A stretch of 64,000 nt of DNA from Sclerotinia nivalis (lineage: Eukaryota; Ascomycota; Leotiomycetes; Helotiales; Sclerotiniaceae), in contig JAPEIS010000008.1 in assembly GCA_029531795.1 (NCBI GenBank), positions 434,001-498,000 of the forward strand, written 5' to 3'. The translations under genes and the position numbers were made by a program. Of this stretch, positions 48,061 through 59,655 are shown one piece after another. Numbering within the stretch: position 1 is the first letter of the stretch; every line of letters starts with the position of its first letter. The notes under the pieces are model-generated. The model saw only the letters and a program-made list of their open reading frames with translations. It was not told the DNA's origin and did not search any database.

Positions 48061-50430
48061 TTTCTTTGATTTTAAAAGATATTTGAATTGATCGAACGAT
48101 CTAAAGTATTTCTTATTCCTACTATTGTTATCCAATAGAGTATCGATAAGATACCAATAGTAATTAATTGACAAATTGTTTTTAAAAAGAAAATGAAAAG
48201 AATTATTAAGATTATATAAACAAAGAATCAATTAATCGTAAAACAATAGCCAGACTTTTTATTACTCTTTCTAATTAATAAATCAGCTACTATTTTTAAA
48301 TTCAATAAATAAAGAGATATCGGAATAATTATAGTTCGTTATTATTTCGATCAATAACGATTGTAATTTACCATCATTCCGATCAACAATATATTCCTTC
48401 ATAATTATATAATTAAATCTTTCTTAAGTATTCTCAATTAATCAATAACGCTTCTTTATTTATATATTGACAATTCGCTATAAAAACGCCCCTTTGTAGA
48501 TTTCCTGATCGATATTATTATATAGCCGTAATAGAATCGTTGTGTGATCGTAACACTCGGATTTTATCTCATTAATAACGATTTAGAATTATTATAAAGA
48601 ATCCATTTAGATCAATAATAAAGAAAAATATTAAAAATTGTAAACAATCATCGATCGAAAAGTTAAAGAAAATGATATAGAATATATTATATACTTTTAT
48701 ACTATTCTAATTTTTAATTTGAATCAGAATTTCAAATTTTTGGAAACGAAATTTGAACAATGGAAATAAAATAATAAAAAATAACAAATCAATAAAAACA
48801 AAATTATTTATTTTAAAATCTATAAATATATTAATATAAATAAAATATTCATTCTTCAATAATAAATATAATAGAATTATAAAATCATCTTTTATAAATT
48901 TAATCAAATCGAGGAATCTTATATCTCGAATAATATTTAAACAAGAAATATTATTTAAACATTTGGATTTAAATAATCGATTTCCATTTGATAAATAGAT
49001 TCTATAACTTCGATATAAATTTCAAAATTGATATTGTTCTATATATTATAAAATTCATTATTATTCTGATTATTCTATTTTCTATCGATAATCTAATCGA
49101 TTTCATTAAAACTAACAATTCGAAGTATCGGTGAACGATTGATTTTAAAAGAAGATAATAGATTAGATCGGGAATAATTATTATTGTTATCGGATAATAA
49201 CAAAAAGCTGGATTTATAGAATCTGGATTATTCTATAAAAATATTATAAAATAAATAAGTTGTTTTGAATGAAGTAAATTGAACGATTTCAATACCAAAA
49301 TTAAAAATATCCCAAATAATCTAAAAAGGATATATATAATAAACTTCCGAATAAGAACCTTTCAAATGGATTTATAATAATTATATTTTCGAATAGAAAT
49401 TTCGAATTTGTCAATCTTAACAAATTTAATAATAAGCTTTTTAATTATTCTGCAATTTTATAAATATAATATAATTATTTACAATAAGAAATCGGAAATC
49501 TTCCTTTTCAAATTTCTAAAAAGAATACAGTCGTCGATAATCTCAGTTTAAATTACGAATAATCAGAATTTTCTATATTATTTTAAGAAATTATTATATT
49601 GAATATTGTTAAACATTATCTACAATTTGTATTATATATATATATAATTAATTTTAATAGAATTCTAGTAAATTGCAATTAATTAATTGATAAATTCTTA
49701 ATTTATAAGTAATAGTTTCTCTAAATATAAAGCAAAAAGATGCTTTTATATCTCCGATTCGATTTGATCGATTATATAAACATAACGTTGCATTTCGATT
49801 TTAAAATTACTAAAATATAATTCCAATCTTTCGGTTACTATAAATTTCTATAAACTAATTTTGAATTCGATACTATTATTAAATTTGCTAATAAAATTAA
49901 TCAATTTTGGAAAATAAAAGTTATTATTTATAATAGAAATAAAGTGATATAAAGGTTTAGAACGAAATCCGGAATTCGAATAATGAAACGATTCTTCTGA
50001 ATCGAAAGACGATCCATCGAAAAAATAATTTTCGTCGAATATTAATGCTTTTGATTATTATAAAGATTTCCTTCGATATAACTTTGAAGATTTCTTATTA
50101 AACATTATTTCGATTAAAAAAGTCAAAACTTTAGGATTCGTTATTAATCTAGTTATAAAGTATAATGACAATATATAAAACAATATAGAAAAAAATTGCA
50201 ATACAAATAAATTCATTATCATTCTAATTTTGAATTCTTTGATATAAACATTTGATTATTCTAAACTTTATTATAATAAATATATTTACTTTTTTATCAA
50301 TTGAAATTAAAAGGAAATTAATGAATAAACAAAGTTTACAAAAATAATAAAAGATTCGAAATAATTATCGGGAATCTTTATCGATGATTATTTCAACTCT
50401 TTTCCTTTTTCTTTATTTCAACGAATTATA
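48061..50430. other. Unassigned AT-rich sequence
   Basis: This 2.4-kb stretch is extremely AT-rich, with no reading frame carrying recognisable domains and no match to the families described here. The longest open frame (48707-48907, minus) translates to Ile/Phe/Leu/Lys-rich low-complexity sequence, as expected by chance at this composition. It is probably an older element erased by RIP, but I see no direct evidence. Confidence 0.5.
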
Positions 50431-50472
50431 ACCGATATCCCTACATCGTGCACAACCCCACATCTTGCACGC
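50431..50472 (+). repeat. P1 left terminal inverted repeat
   Basis: It begins ACCGATATCCCTACATCGTG. Its inverted partner is 52573-52614. Confidence 0.92.
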
Positions 50473-51479
50473 CCTCTATATCACAACTACGATTACTTCA
50501 AAATTCGATATTAATTATAATTTATAAGATATAAAACTACGATTTCTTTTGATGTATGAAAAGATATAGTATTATTCAATAAAATCAAAAAATCTTTACT
50601 TTATCAATTTCGACGAAATCTTGATATATCACCCGGCCCTTGAATACAATACCCCCCCCTCTCCTTCCATCACTGATTTATCAACTTCTATAATATTGTG
50701 ATTCTTTATAGCTTCCTTAGATACTAAACCTATAATATGAGAACGCTTTGAAATCATTTGAATTTTTTTAATAGAAGGTATTAATGATTTCTGAGCTCTT
50801 TTCATCTTCTCTTTGGTATTATATACAATTTGATAATCAACCTTTCTTTACACTACTCTCTTTTTAGTCGTTCTATCCCTTTATTCTCTTTCAATTTTCT
50901 TTTCAGCTTTCTTTTGCTTCTTAACTTCCTTCTCTTGCTCAATAGTTAATGCTTTAGTCGATTGGTAAACTCTAGCTCTCTCAATTTACAAAGGGGAGTA
51001 TAAAAAAGCATTCCCATCCTCCTCCCCTACGAGATTTAAACATTTGGAATAGATCCTTTTCTTTCTTTCGATTTTCAAAACTTCTTTTAGATCTTTTGCT
51101 TTATACAATTGGATATTAGCATTAACTGTATTCGTAAATACAGTTTTAAAAAGCTTCTAAGTGATATCGGGATTCTGTTTGAAGCGAAACTCTAATTTGA
51201 GATGACGAAGAGTTTTAATTGTATATAATGTCTTTATTTTATTCTTTGCAAGTTGTATCGATATAAATAATGTAGAGGCTTTTTTAAGTTTGATATTGCG
51301 AATAGTAATGTTCTTATTTATAGAATAAATGCTTGCTTTTTCGAAAGATTTCAGGATATTATAAATAATAGCAGATTGAGTCTAAACTACCTTAAATATC
51401 ATCCAAAAGTTATATTTCGATATCCCAATGATACCTTCGCTTTTGTATATCAGATTGTTAAATTCTATATTATAATTTA

Positions 51480-52522
51480 TCGAAAAAAAAGGAAGTAGTC
51501 TATATCACGAGATTATAATCAATATATAAAGTGGAAGGGGAGAATCAACAAAATGATTTTCAATTCATTGTATTTCGATATAAATTGTATATTTATATAA
51601 CTAGAATGATTATCTACAATTAATAGACGATATCCTTTCTCTACTTTTGAATAAATATAACATTGAAAGACCTTGATAAACCAAATAAAGCCAAATACAT
51701 TCAATAATCATCCATTGTTTGAAGCTCCGAAATAAACCTAATCCTTCACTCCTATCTCATCAACTTATTTATCCTGTAGATCCCCAGATTTCCCTTTATA
51801 AATTAGAGTAGAAGGAATAATCGTTCTATTAATATATATACATACTAAAAGGATAATAAACTCTCTCGATCTATCCTGTTTAGCTTTCGTAGCTCTTCCA
51901 CAATCATATACACTTGTACTCATTATCCTCTTCATAGTTCTCCCCAGACCAATAAGAAAGCCTTTTTCATCCCAATTGTATATATTCTTCGATAATATAT
52001 TATATTTTGTAATCACTTTTGTTAACTAAATAGAAAAAAGAAAGATATTAATATAACTCTTTTAAATAATAAAATTCAACAACAATATAAAATAACTCAA
52101 ACCAGATCATAAAAATACTCAAATATAGCAACATTATCAACTTTCATATACAAATTATCAATACATCGGAGATACCGATTTTGAAAACGTGTTTTATACC
52201 TTTTCACAAAATTTACCATCCAATTCTTCCCTAAAGAGCAACTTATAATCTTTTCCGCAAGATTTTTGACTATACAGCTTGTAAAAAGCATAGATCTTTA
52301 TATCAACTTATTGATCTGATCAATTAAAGTCTCTTCTTGTTCTTTTGAAAGAGATTGGTAAGTTTCAGCATATACAATACTGCAAAAGGTGATTTTGCCT
52401 CTATAGCGCCGAAAAAGCATCGAATAATTGATTTTGAAGAAATTAGCTATTTGAGTATATTTAGAATACTCTACACCTTTAATTTGAACTAATACAAGCT
52501 TTATACAGGCCTCTGGAGGCAT
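51480..52522 (-). pseudogene. P1 pogo/Fot1-type transposase, RIP-degraded
   Basis: Minus strand, in pieces. 52298-52522 is the N-terminal helix-turn-helix part (YTQIANFFKINYSMLFRRYRGK, then LSKEQEETLIDQI). 52097-52291 is the CENP-B-like DNA-binding part (LGKNWMVNFVKRYKTRFQNRY). 51765-52016 carries the first catalytic Asp in IYNWDEKGFLIGL and SREFIILLVCI. 51519-51704 carries the second in YRLLIVDNHSSYI (usually DGHxSH). It aligns well with fungal DDE_1 transposases but is split by several stops and frameshifts. The C-terminal part to about 50700 is not readable. Confidence 0.87.
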
Positions 52523-52572
52523 ATCGTCGCTGTATCCGTCTATAGTGGTTGATATTTTATAAAATTAAAAAT

Positions 52573-52614
52573 GCGTGCAAGATGTGGGATCGTACACGAT
52601 ATAGAGATATCGAT
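52573..52614 (-). repeat. P1 right terminal inverted repeat
   Basis: On the minus strand it begins ATCGATATCTCTATATCGTG, pairing with 50431-50472. Confidence 0.92.
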
Positions 52615-52886
52615 TAATATTAGAGATTTTCGTTTTAAAAGGAAACAAAATAATTTCAAAATAATTAAATAGAATTTTGTTTGAAGAGGAATATCTAAAA
52701 GATATTATAAATATAAAAAATCGGGCTTTTATATAAAGAAATAAATATCTTTATTAAATAAACTCGAAATCGATCTTTTCAATATAAATAATAATTTATA
52801 AAACTTATTCAAAGAGATATTCAATTAGAAGATATTATTTGATCGGTTATCAAATAATCAAATGCTTGTAAATGAGTTATAGATAA

Positions 52887-53078
52887 TATAATACAATTGT
52901 TATAAAGAATTGAAAAATCAAAATTCAATTATCTTTAGAATTTATAATTAAAGAATAAAAGATTGATGATCTTGAAGGGGTTATATATATTAGCTACAAA
53001 TATATAATCGATCTCCGAGCGCTAATCGCTCGGGGCCCGATCGGTACGATCGGCTTACATAATCTTCGAACCGTGACA
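52887..53078 (-). repeat. LTR-Z copy 1
   Basis: This 192-bp repeat is closely related to 53315-53515. On the minus strand it begins TGTCACGGTTCGAAGATTATG and ends GTATTATA. It contains the GC-rich hairpin CGAGCGATTAGCGCTCGG-like sequence near 53016-53035. The flanks (GATAA and GGAAT) do not match, so either it is one end of a larger element or its duplication is lost. About 270 bp to its left (52615-52886) hold nothing I recognise. Confidence 0.8.
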
Positions 53079-53314
53079 GGAATTCTATTTGCTTGTATTT
53101 GATATAATTGAAGCTATCGATATTATTAATAATATTGAAGATCAATTAAATCTTTTTAATCCAAATTATTCTAATACTTTATTTTATAATTACAAGAAAA
53201 AAAGGAGCTATATAATTATTATATTCAATTCTAAAATAAATATAATCTATTGTTCAAATTTTATCAAATATATTAATAATTTCGATATTACTTTTATATA
53301 GAAAACTCTCAAAA

Positions 53315-53515
53315 TATAATACAATTGTTGTAAAGAGCTGGAAAACCAGGGTTCAATTATCCTTAGAATCTATAATTAGAGAATGAAAGGTTAATAAACC
53401 CGAAGGGGTTATATATACTAGTTATAGATTATGATCAACCTCGAGCGCTAGTCGCTCGGGGGTTGGTCATCCCCAAGCGGGGTGACCGGCTTACCTAATC
53501 CTTTGAACCGTGACA
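53315..53515 (-). repeat. LTR-Z copy 2, solo LTR with target duplication
   Basis: This is a 201-bp LTR (minus strand TGTCACGGTTCAAAGG..GTATTATA) flanked by CAAAA on both sides (53310-53314 and 53516-53520). It retains two GC-rich hairpins: CGAGCG..CGCTCG (53442-53458) and GGTCATCCCC..GGGGTGACC (53464-53487). No coding region of its family was found in the window. The 230 bp between the two copies encode only a low-complexity open frame (53089-53301). Confidence 0.88.
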
Positions 53516-53520
53516 CAAAA

Positions 53521-54159
53521 TACATAACAATAATATTCACTTTCATTTCGTTACTGAAATTTATCATCAATTTCTACTCGAGTAAACGCTATGGAAATGG
53601 ATACAGGATTGAAGAAATTGATGTTGCGTATTTTATTCTAAACTAGATTGAATCGAAGAGGTTTTATAGGCCTTTTTGGATCATATTATCAGCCTCTTGA
53701 TTAGTACGGTAATAGCAGCTCCTCTTGATTTTTCTAGCACCGAGGGGCCGCACTCAAAGCTCGTTTGTTACAATATATAAACAAAAAAAAAGAAAATTTT
53801 CTTCTTTTTCTTTTCTCTTTTTAGTTTTCAATTTATATATGAAAATTGTATCAAATCTATTATCTTTTTAACGTGCCTTAACAAAAACTCTTATACAAAT
53901 CAAATTTGAGAAATCGCGCCCGATACCCCGGAGATGATTTTGTAACGGATTGTTATAAATGATAGTATTATCCTCTATTTCGTAATAAAAGTAATATTAT
54001 AAAGAACATAATCCGATAATACAACTATCAAAAAACCGAAATCTAGTCTTTACCATCAACCAACCCGAAAGCAAAAAACACCACGATTGAACACCTCTTC
54101 CTTTTCAATTACCATGATTTCATCAAATGATTCAAATCTAGCTCTGCAGATTCTAATAA
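53521..54159. other. Unassigned transition from AT-rich to GC-balanced DNA
   Basis: Composition rises here towards that of the gene island. There is no reading frame with recognisable domains. A short GC-rich patch lies at 53737-53765. Nothing further can be supported. Confidence 0.5.
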
Positions 54160-54977
54160 TTAAATAAAAGAGCTGGAGGTTTGTGGAGGACACTACGTAC
54201 AGGTGTTGAGTCTTTGTCCTCCTTCGTCGAGGGTTGTAACTGTTCTAGGAACATAGTCGAGTCTATAGGTAGTCCAATGTTACTGTCTTTCAATTTTGCA
54301 GTTCTGGATTACATCTGCCAATATGCCGGAGTGATCTAAAGAGCTGTAAGCTCAGTTGTCTAGTCTGTACAGAGTGCGAAGCCGGTTTTAACTGCTTGCA
54401 CTTCTTTTAGGAGGGACAAGTGTTCTCCAAGTCTTCTTGTTAGTGCTGTGAGCACCAGCTGTACGAGCTGAGTGTTTGGGCCTAATCTGATAAAGAGGCG
54501 GGTGTCAACTTTGTTAAGAGGTTGAGGTTGTTTTCGTGTTTGTCTTGCAACTGTCGGTGTTGCAGGTTGGGGAGAGGGTGGCGTGGCCGCCTTTTGTGCG
54601 TATGACAAGTGTTCGGGGGCTCCTATAGGCTTTAAGGTCTTTGAGAGCCTTTGGGAGGGTTCAGGTAAAGAGTCGAGAATGTGTGATCTCGGTTCGGGGA
54701 TTTGAGATTCGAGGGTTTCAGGGGAAGGCCGAGGGGGCTGTGATCCGTTAATGTACGAATCAAAATGTTTGTTCGCTGTAGCAGATATATCTGCGCACAA
54801 TGCAATCAAAGGTTTTCGAAGCCGAGCGGCAAGGGTTCGCACTGCTTCAATGTTGAGATAATCGTCCCATAAAAAGGCAATTGGCCCGAAGATCTCTTGG
54901 CCTTAATTTGCTCTATTAGTAACAGCGTTAGTTGTATTGATCAAAGCTTGAGAGAGGGAGGTGGTCTTGGGGCCCAT
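54160..54977 (-). pseudogene. LINE (Tad1-like) ORF1 remnant
   Basis: The minus-strand reading starts at 54977 (MGPKTTSLSQALINTTN) and meets TAA at 54903-54905. It continues in frame from 54902 through FGPIAFLWDDYLNIEAVRTL and a Pro/Ser-rich linker with SYAQKAATPP to VDTRLFIRLGPNTQL and LLKEVQAVKTGFALCTD. TAG follows at 54357-54359. After a frameshift near 54320, CKIERQ-stop-HWTTYRLDYVPR follows. These segments are typical of the gag-like ORF1 of fungal non-LTR retrotransposons. At least three stops sit where CAA or CAG is expected. GC content is otherwise near normal, so RIP here was mild. The ORF2 polymerase was not found. Confidence 0.82.
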
Positions 54978-55379
54978 CCCAAGGGACGTGAGCGGAAGCC
55001 ATGGTTGGGCAGAACGCGTCCGTACAGCGCCTGCCAGGGCTTAAAATGATATTTTTGAAGTTCAATTAATATTGAAAACGATCAATTGATTAATATGACG
55101 CGATAAAAAGCGCGTTTTTCGAATTAATTGTGTAAACTGATGGTGTTATGATCATGGAAGCCTTGCTTGGCTCGAAGATGTAAGAGACACTGTGTGCATG
55201 AAATTCTTAGGGCACGGCCACAAACGCACAATCCGTTTTAGTGGCTGTTCTTCAGAATAGCTTCACCTGCTATTTTGCCATTATGACCAAGTCAAATATT
55301 ACTAACGATTAGTCAATACAGCAATGATTTTTCTAGCACTGCTGCTACTACCTCATAATCATTCCCGTCGCTCGCATTT
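54978..55379. other. Spacer between LINE remnant and P450-1
   Basis: The first part, to about 55050, continues the GC-rich upstream sequence of the LINE fragment. An AT-rich patch follows (55045-55140), then the 3' flank of P450-1. I see no gene and no clear polyadenylation signal. Confidence 0.5.
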
Positions 55380-57331
55380 CTAGCTACCAGCAATGTTCTT
55401 CAATTTTACATAGCATTGTCGAGGCTCATTTGTTGTAATCAAAATCGATTTATACCCCGACAACGCCGCTGGACATGCCAGAAGCTCGAAATTCCATACA
55501 ATCAGCGTTAATAAAATTCTCATCTCCATATAAACAAGTCGCTTCCCATAACATCCTCGCGTCCCTAAACCAAAAGCTAATTGCGGCCCCGCCGTGGCAT
55601 CAAAATCCTCCTTCACAATCCAGCGTTCAGGCTTGAAGAGAGACATGTCTTCGGGATCCCAAGCTCGCTCCCGTCCCTCCTTCTTGGCAGCTTGGCTCGT
55701 CGGGCTGCGCAATCCCTCATCGACCGCGAAGCCGGGACTTATCATACTCGGTCCTGCCACCAAACAAGTTACAACCGTGCCTTTAGGAATACGATGCCCC
55801 AGGATTTCTGTATCGACTATGGCCTGTCGGTCAACCACAGGAGCAGTGCTGGCACATCGTAGCACCTCCTCTATCGTCGCATCGAGATAAGGGATATGCG
55901 AGCCAGTAATCTCTTGGATTATCGGATTGCGGCCCTGTAGTTTCGCAGCTGCGAATGAGGTCTGTAAAGCAATGCGCAATTTGCTTTGTGCTACAGAATT
56001 ATCAGTTAAGAACTTGAGCCCCCAACAGATAGTCGTACTGGTTGTTTCGTGGCCCGCAAATACAAAGCCGAAGACCTATGAGGAAGGTACCACGTGTCAA
56101 TCCATGCGAAAGGCAATATAAAGGTGGTGTAGGAACAACGAACCTCATCGATCATAACACGCGAGATATAATTAGGCGCCCGCCTATCCTTCTCTGCCAA
56201 ACCTGTCTCCCTTACAACCAGGTGGTCAACTGCTGATTTCACCACCCCCTTTTTCCCTCCTCCCAATCTTTCCACGCTGTCGCTCAACTCGCTGATAATA
56301 TAATTCTCCTTGATCTCGACCGCCTTCTTCACCTTTGATTTCCGCATCACCCAAGCCCATGTCAACATGGGAAACGGGTTACCCTGCACCTCACCAACAG
56401 TGTCTGTCAAATCCAGAGTGGCTTGTATCACCTCATCCACCTCGCCCTTAGGAAATTCGATTGATTCGACGCCGCCGTTATCTTTGTTCTTCAACGTTTC
56501 GACCGCATTTTTATCCAGCCTCTCGACCGCGTCAAGGTTCGGCCTGGTCATGCCATGATTGAAGTCCTCCCCAAATGCAAACGCCATCACAGCATCCAGT
56601 GCCACATGATTGATATCATCGTTTGCAGCAAAGGGTATACCATCCGCAATAGTGCTTTTGGCGCGCCACAAGTCAATCAACACGCTTGCATGTTGATGAA
56701 TGGCAGGGCCAGCGACATTGTGCAGGAAAGATGGGGTCATAAGATCCTGCACCAGCCGGCGCTGAGTTTTCCATGCTGTGTTGGTCTTTAGGTGGATGTG
56801 ATGGTCAGGTGCAAGCCCCTTAACCAGATCGCCCAACGATGGAGATCGATCAAACTCCTTTCTGTGTATCAATATATCGTGAGCTTCGCGGAAATCGGCA
56901 AGGATGAGCAGCGGTTTGCTGAACGGTCTGATGAAGACTTGTATCAGAGGTGCGTCCAGCGTCTTCATCAATTCCATAATGTAAGTGATAAAAGTGCCGT
57001 CGCGTTTTGAAATATGCGATACCATATTGGGGACATCGCCGAGGAGCCTTTGCGCTGAGGATTCATCGTAGGGAATGCCGGGGATAGGGTTGGGGAGGGC
57101 GAGACGGTAGAGCCAGAGAAAAGAAACAGCAATGGTGGTCAGTACGATGAAGACGATAGATGGGGACGATAATTGAAAATCAATGTATTGCCGCATGTGG
57201 ACGAGATTTGAGATGGCCATAACTGTTTCGCAATACCGAAGAATCAAGACCAAGACGACAAAGTTCACTGGTTCTACGGGATCTATGGAATCTAGGGTAT
57301 TATTACTCCCCTCTGATCCGATAATTGTCAA
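55380..57331 (-). CDS. Cytochrome P450 monooxygenase (P450-1)
   Basis: Two exons are supported: 57331-56144 and 56075-55380. A 68-bp intron (56076-56143) with GTTCGT..CATAG ends contains an ATTGAC branch-like site. Its removal joins MIDE to VFGFVFAGHETTST, restoring the I-helix AGxxT. From the longest start the product has 627 residues. Starting at Met46 (57196), just before a membrane anchor (SIVFIVLTTIAVSFLWLY) and the hinge LPNPIPGIPY, it has 582, nearer the family norm; Met38 (57220) is also possible. Further motifs are EEVLR (K-helix, 465-469 of the long form), PERW and FGLGTRGCYGKRL with haem-ligand Cys571. No internal stop or RIP damage is visible. The product is a haem-thiolate enzyme anchored in the endoplasmic reticulum; the substrate is unknown. 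It is divergent from P450-2. Confidence 0.92.
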
Positions 57332-57652
57332 GTGGGAATAATTCTGTTTAGTTTACCAAAAAGCGCGTCTTGACTTTTCCCCACCAATTTTTATGCTTTG
57401 TAATCCAAATACCGGATCTTGTCCATAAGCTGACCTGTTTGCTTATGCTTACTTGAACAAGGATAGATATCTGAAGATTACTTTACCTCTTGTTCCGATT
57501 ACTTGGTACTACCACTTATGATTACCGGCTATAATTCTTCGGAACTGTCCATCTATTTTGTTGATTACGCTTGTATTACATTCGAGAGTATCATTTTCAA
57601 ACATATGGATTGAATTCTTTCTTCATCTCACGCTGGAAAGTGGCTCTCAAAA
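57332..57652. promoter_or_regulatory. Shared intergenic region of the divergent P450 pair
   Basis: About 320 bp (455 bp if P450-1 starts at Met46) separate the two start codons. The region must hold both promoters. It has moderately AT-rich patches but I find no clear TATA box or known binding motif. Shared control of the pair is likely from layout alone. Confidence 0.55.
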
Positions 57653-59655
57653 ATGTCGTCGACCTTGGCACCCCTAGTACGCAACTTTGTCAAGGACGCA
57701 CAATCCAGTTTTCAACAATATGAAGTTGAGAACTTTGGACGTAAAAGTGTCTATTGTTTGGTTGCTGCCATTGTTTTATACAGTTCCAGCTATGTGACTT
57801 ACCAACGTATGCATTTTCAATCTGATTAACGAGAATTACTTCGTTGATTTTTCATTGTTATAGTGTATATAAATCCACTCTCGGTAATCCCAGGACCCAA
57901 ATTAGCTGGTGCGAAGTCCCCATTTGTTGCCACGATTTGCATTCCTTCTAATATTATCCAGCATTAACATATTTGTACGAGGCCTATTTCGAGGTTTGGC
58001 TAGGAGGGCAATACTTCAAACATGTTGCTGAATTACACAAAAAATATGGTCAGTCCACCTCGCCATGTAGTATTTATTGCAATATAGGCTGATACAAACA
58101 TTCAAGGTCCTGTTGTACGCATTACCCCAAATGAGATACACTTCAACGATCCCGAGTTTCTCGATACCATCTATCCTGGTCCGAGAAGGAAGACTAACAA
58201 ACCTGTGTGGTTCGCTCTGAGAACTGGAAGTAAGAGAAACTAGATGTTTTCCGACATTTGCTGTGTTGATGACTTCTTTTACAGCCCCCTATTCCATTGT
58301 ATCCACTCCAGGCCACGATTTACATCGTCGACGCCGCAATGCTCTAAACTCATTCTTTTCGGTTGCTAGTATTCGCCGACTTGAGCCTATTATAAGGAAG
58401 CATATGGAGAAAATGCTTTCGCGGATGGAGGTATCTGGTAAAACTGGCGAGATTGTGCATATGCACCACGTATTCAAAGCGTGCGCCAGCGACGTTATCA
58501 CCGTATATGCATTTGACGATTCATTCGAATATATGAATGAACCAGATTACGGGCGGTCATTTTTCGAATCAACCGATATATTCTTCTATCTCACCCACAT
58601 CTTCGGTCTCGTGCCTGGATTGGTCGATTTTGCTCAAAACGCGCCAGGATGGCTGCTCAAGATATTTATTCCCAATTTGCAACAGTTGCGGGAAAGACAA
58701 GATGTATGTTTGATTGGTCTTGGCTTGCATTTTGTACGCTGACAATATCCGACAGTGGTGGATCGAGAGAGTGCGTGAAATTAAAAGCTCGCCCAATCCC
58801 GAAAGAGTCAAAAGCACCATTTTCGAGGGTATCTTGAATAGTAGCTCGCTGCCTCCCGAAGAGAAGACCGATCATAGACTTGCAAGTGAAGCGCAATTGA
58901 CTGTGTTTGCTGGAGAGGGAACGACTGGTAGGAAGGACTCTGTGAATTCAAGAATGAAGCTAATATAAGTTGAAAATACAGCATACTCTCTTACTTGCGC
59001 GCTTTACCACCTTCTCGCCAAGCCTGCTGAGGCACAAAAGCTGAAAGACGAGCTCGCCGCAGTCGGTCTTCATCGGAACGAAATCCCTTCTATTGCACAA
59101 GTCGATAGTTTACCCTATCTCAGTGCTATTATCCAGGAGGCTGTTCGCTTGCACCCAGGTGTGATGGCTCGACAAGTACGAATTTCCCCCGAAGTTCCAA
59201 TTGTGTACAAGGACAAGTTCAAGGGTAAGCAATACGTGATACCACCTGAAACAGTCACGAGCATGTCACCACTTGACACCCATATGCACCGCGATGCTTT
59301 TGGAGACGACGCCTACGAGTTCCGGCCGCAGAGATGGATTGACAATCCCAAACTTGCGAGGTATTTTCATGGCTTTGCTCGGGGCGCGAGAAATTGCGTT
59401 GGGTAAGATACTTTCTCATAATAGATATATGTAAGCAACTGTGCTAACACACATAGTATGACTCTCGCTCGTCGCGAAATGGCTATTATTCTTGCAGCTC
59501 TATTTCTCAAATATGAAGTTTATCATGGCCAGCAAGGACCAACGCTTGAGTTATACAACACCCAGCGAGCTCGGGACATCGATGCAAACGCTGATTATAT
59601 CATTCCTGTCCCCGCTAAGGGAAGCGAGGGGCTGCGCGTTAAGATCAGAAGTTAG
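57653..59655 (+). CDS. Cytochrome P450 monooxygenase (P450-2), trichodiene-oxygenase-like
   Basis: Eight exons are proposed: 57653-57806, 57864-57908, 57962-58048, 58107-58229, 58285-58703, 58756-58927, 58982-59402 and 59457-59655. The seven introns are 52-58 bp and all GT..AG. The spliced frame is open for 539 residues. A membrane anchor lies at about residues 33-48, then YINPLSVIPGPKLA. The rest shows WLGGQYFKHVAELHKKYG, HDLHRRRRNALNSFFS, AGEGTT (328-333, I-helix), ExxR (386-389), PQRW in place of PERW, and FARGARNCVG with haem Cys472. The pattern resembles ascomycete enzymes related to CYP58/Tri4 of terpenoid pathways, but the family placement is tentative. No damage is seen. Confidence 0.93.

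Larger units (their letters stand above)
50431..52614 (-). mobile_element. Pogo/Fot1-like DNA transposon P1
   Basis: The element is 2184 bp between TA dinucleotides (50429-50430 and 52615-52616). It ends in 42-bp inverted repeats (50431-50472 and 52573-52614) that share CCCACATCTTGCACGC-like inner sequence. They differ at only about six positions, all transitions. Size, TA target and the DDE transposase it carries fit the pogo/Fot1 group of Tc1/mariner elements. Confidence 0.93.

Noticed and set aside
52887..53515. Two LTR-Z copies with 236 bp between them read as a miniature retrotransposon (TRIM).
   Set aside because: Copy 2 alone is flanked by an exact CAAAA duplication, so it is an independent solo LTR. 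The pair has no common duplication and no convincing primer-binding or polypurine site.
1..54000. Numerous short open frames (60-150 codons) rich in Ile, Asn, Lys, Phe and Tyr across the AT-rich region.
   Set aside because: Only those with polymerase, integrase, protease, gag or transposase motifs were kept, as pseudogene pieces. The others are expected by chance in AT-rich DNA or are antisense shadows.
1..54000. Possibility that the AT-rich part is mitochondrial DNA.
   Set aside because: It contains LTR retrotransposons with target duplications and DNA transposons, and is continuous with nuclear-type P450 genes with spliceosomal introns.
53727..55345. GATTTTTCTAGCAC occurs near 53727 and 55325, suggesting a repeat bounding the gene island.
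   Set aside because: Only 14 bp match and the flanks diverge at once; too short to support a shared origin.
55581..55890. Plus-strand open frames of 93-98 codons opposite P450-1.
   Set aside because: They are antisense to a conserved P450 coding exon and have no domain of their own.
55380..59655. Horizontal transfer of the P450 pair, suggested by the composition contrast.
   Set aside because: The contrast is fully explained by RIP having lowered the GC of the surrounding repeats; intron size and motifs are ordinary for ascomycetes.
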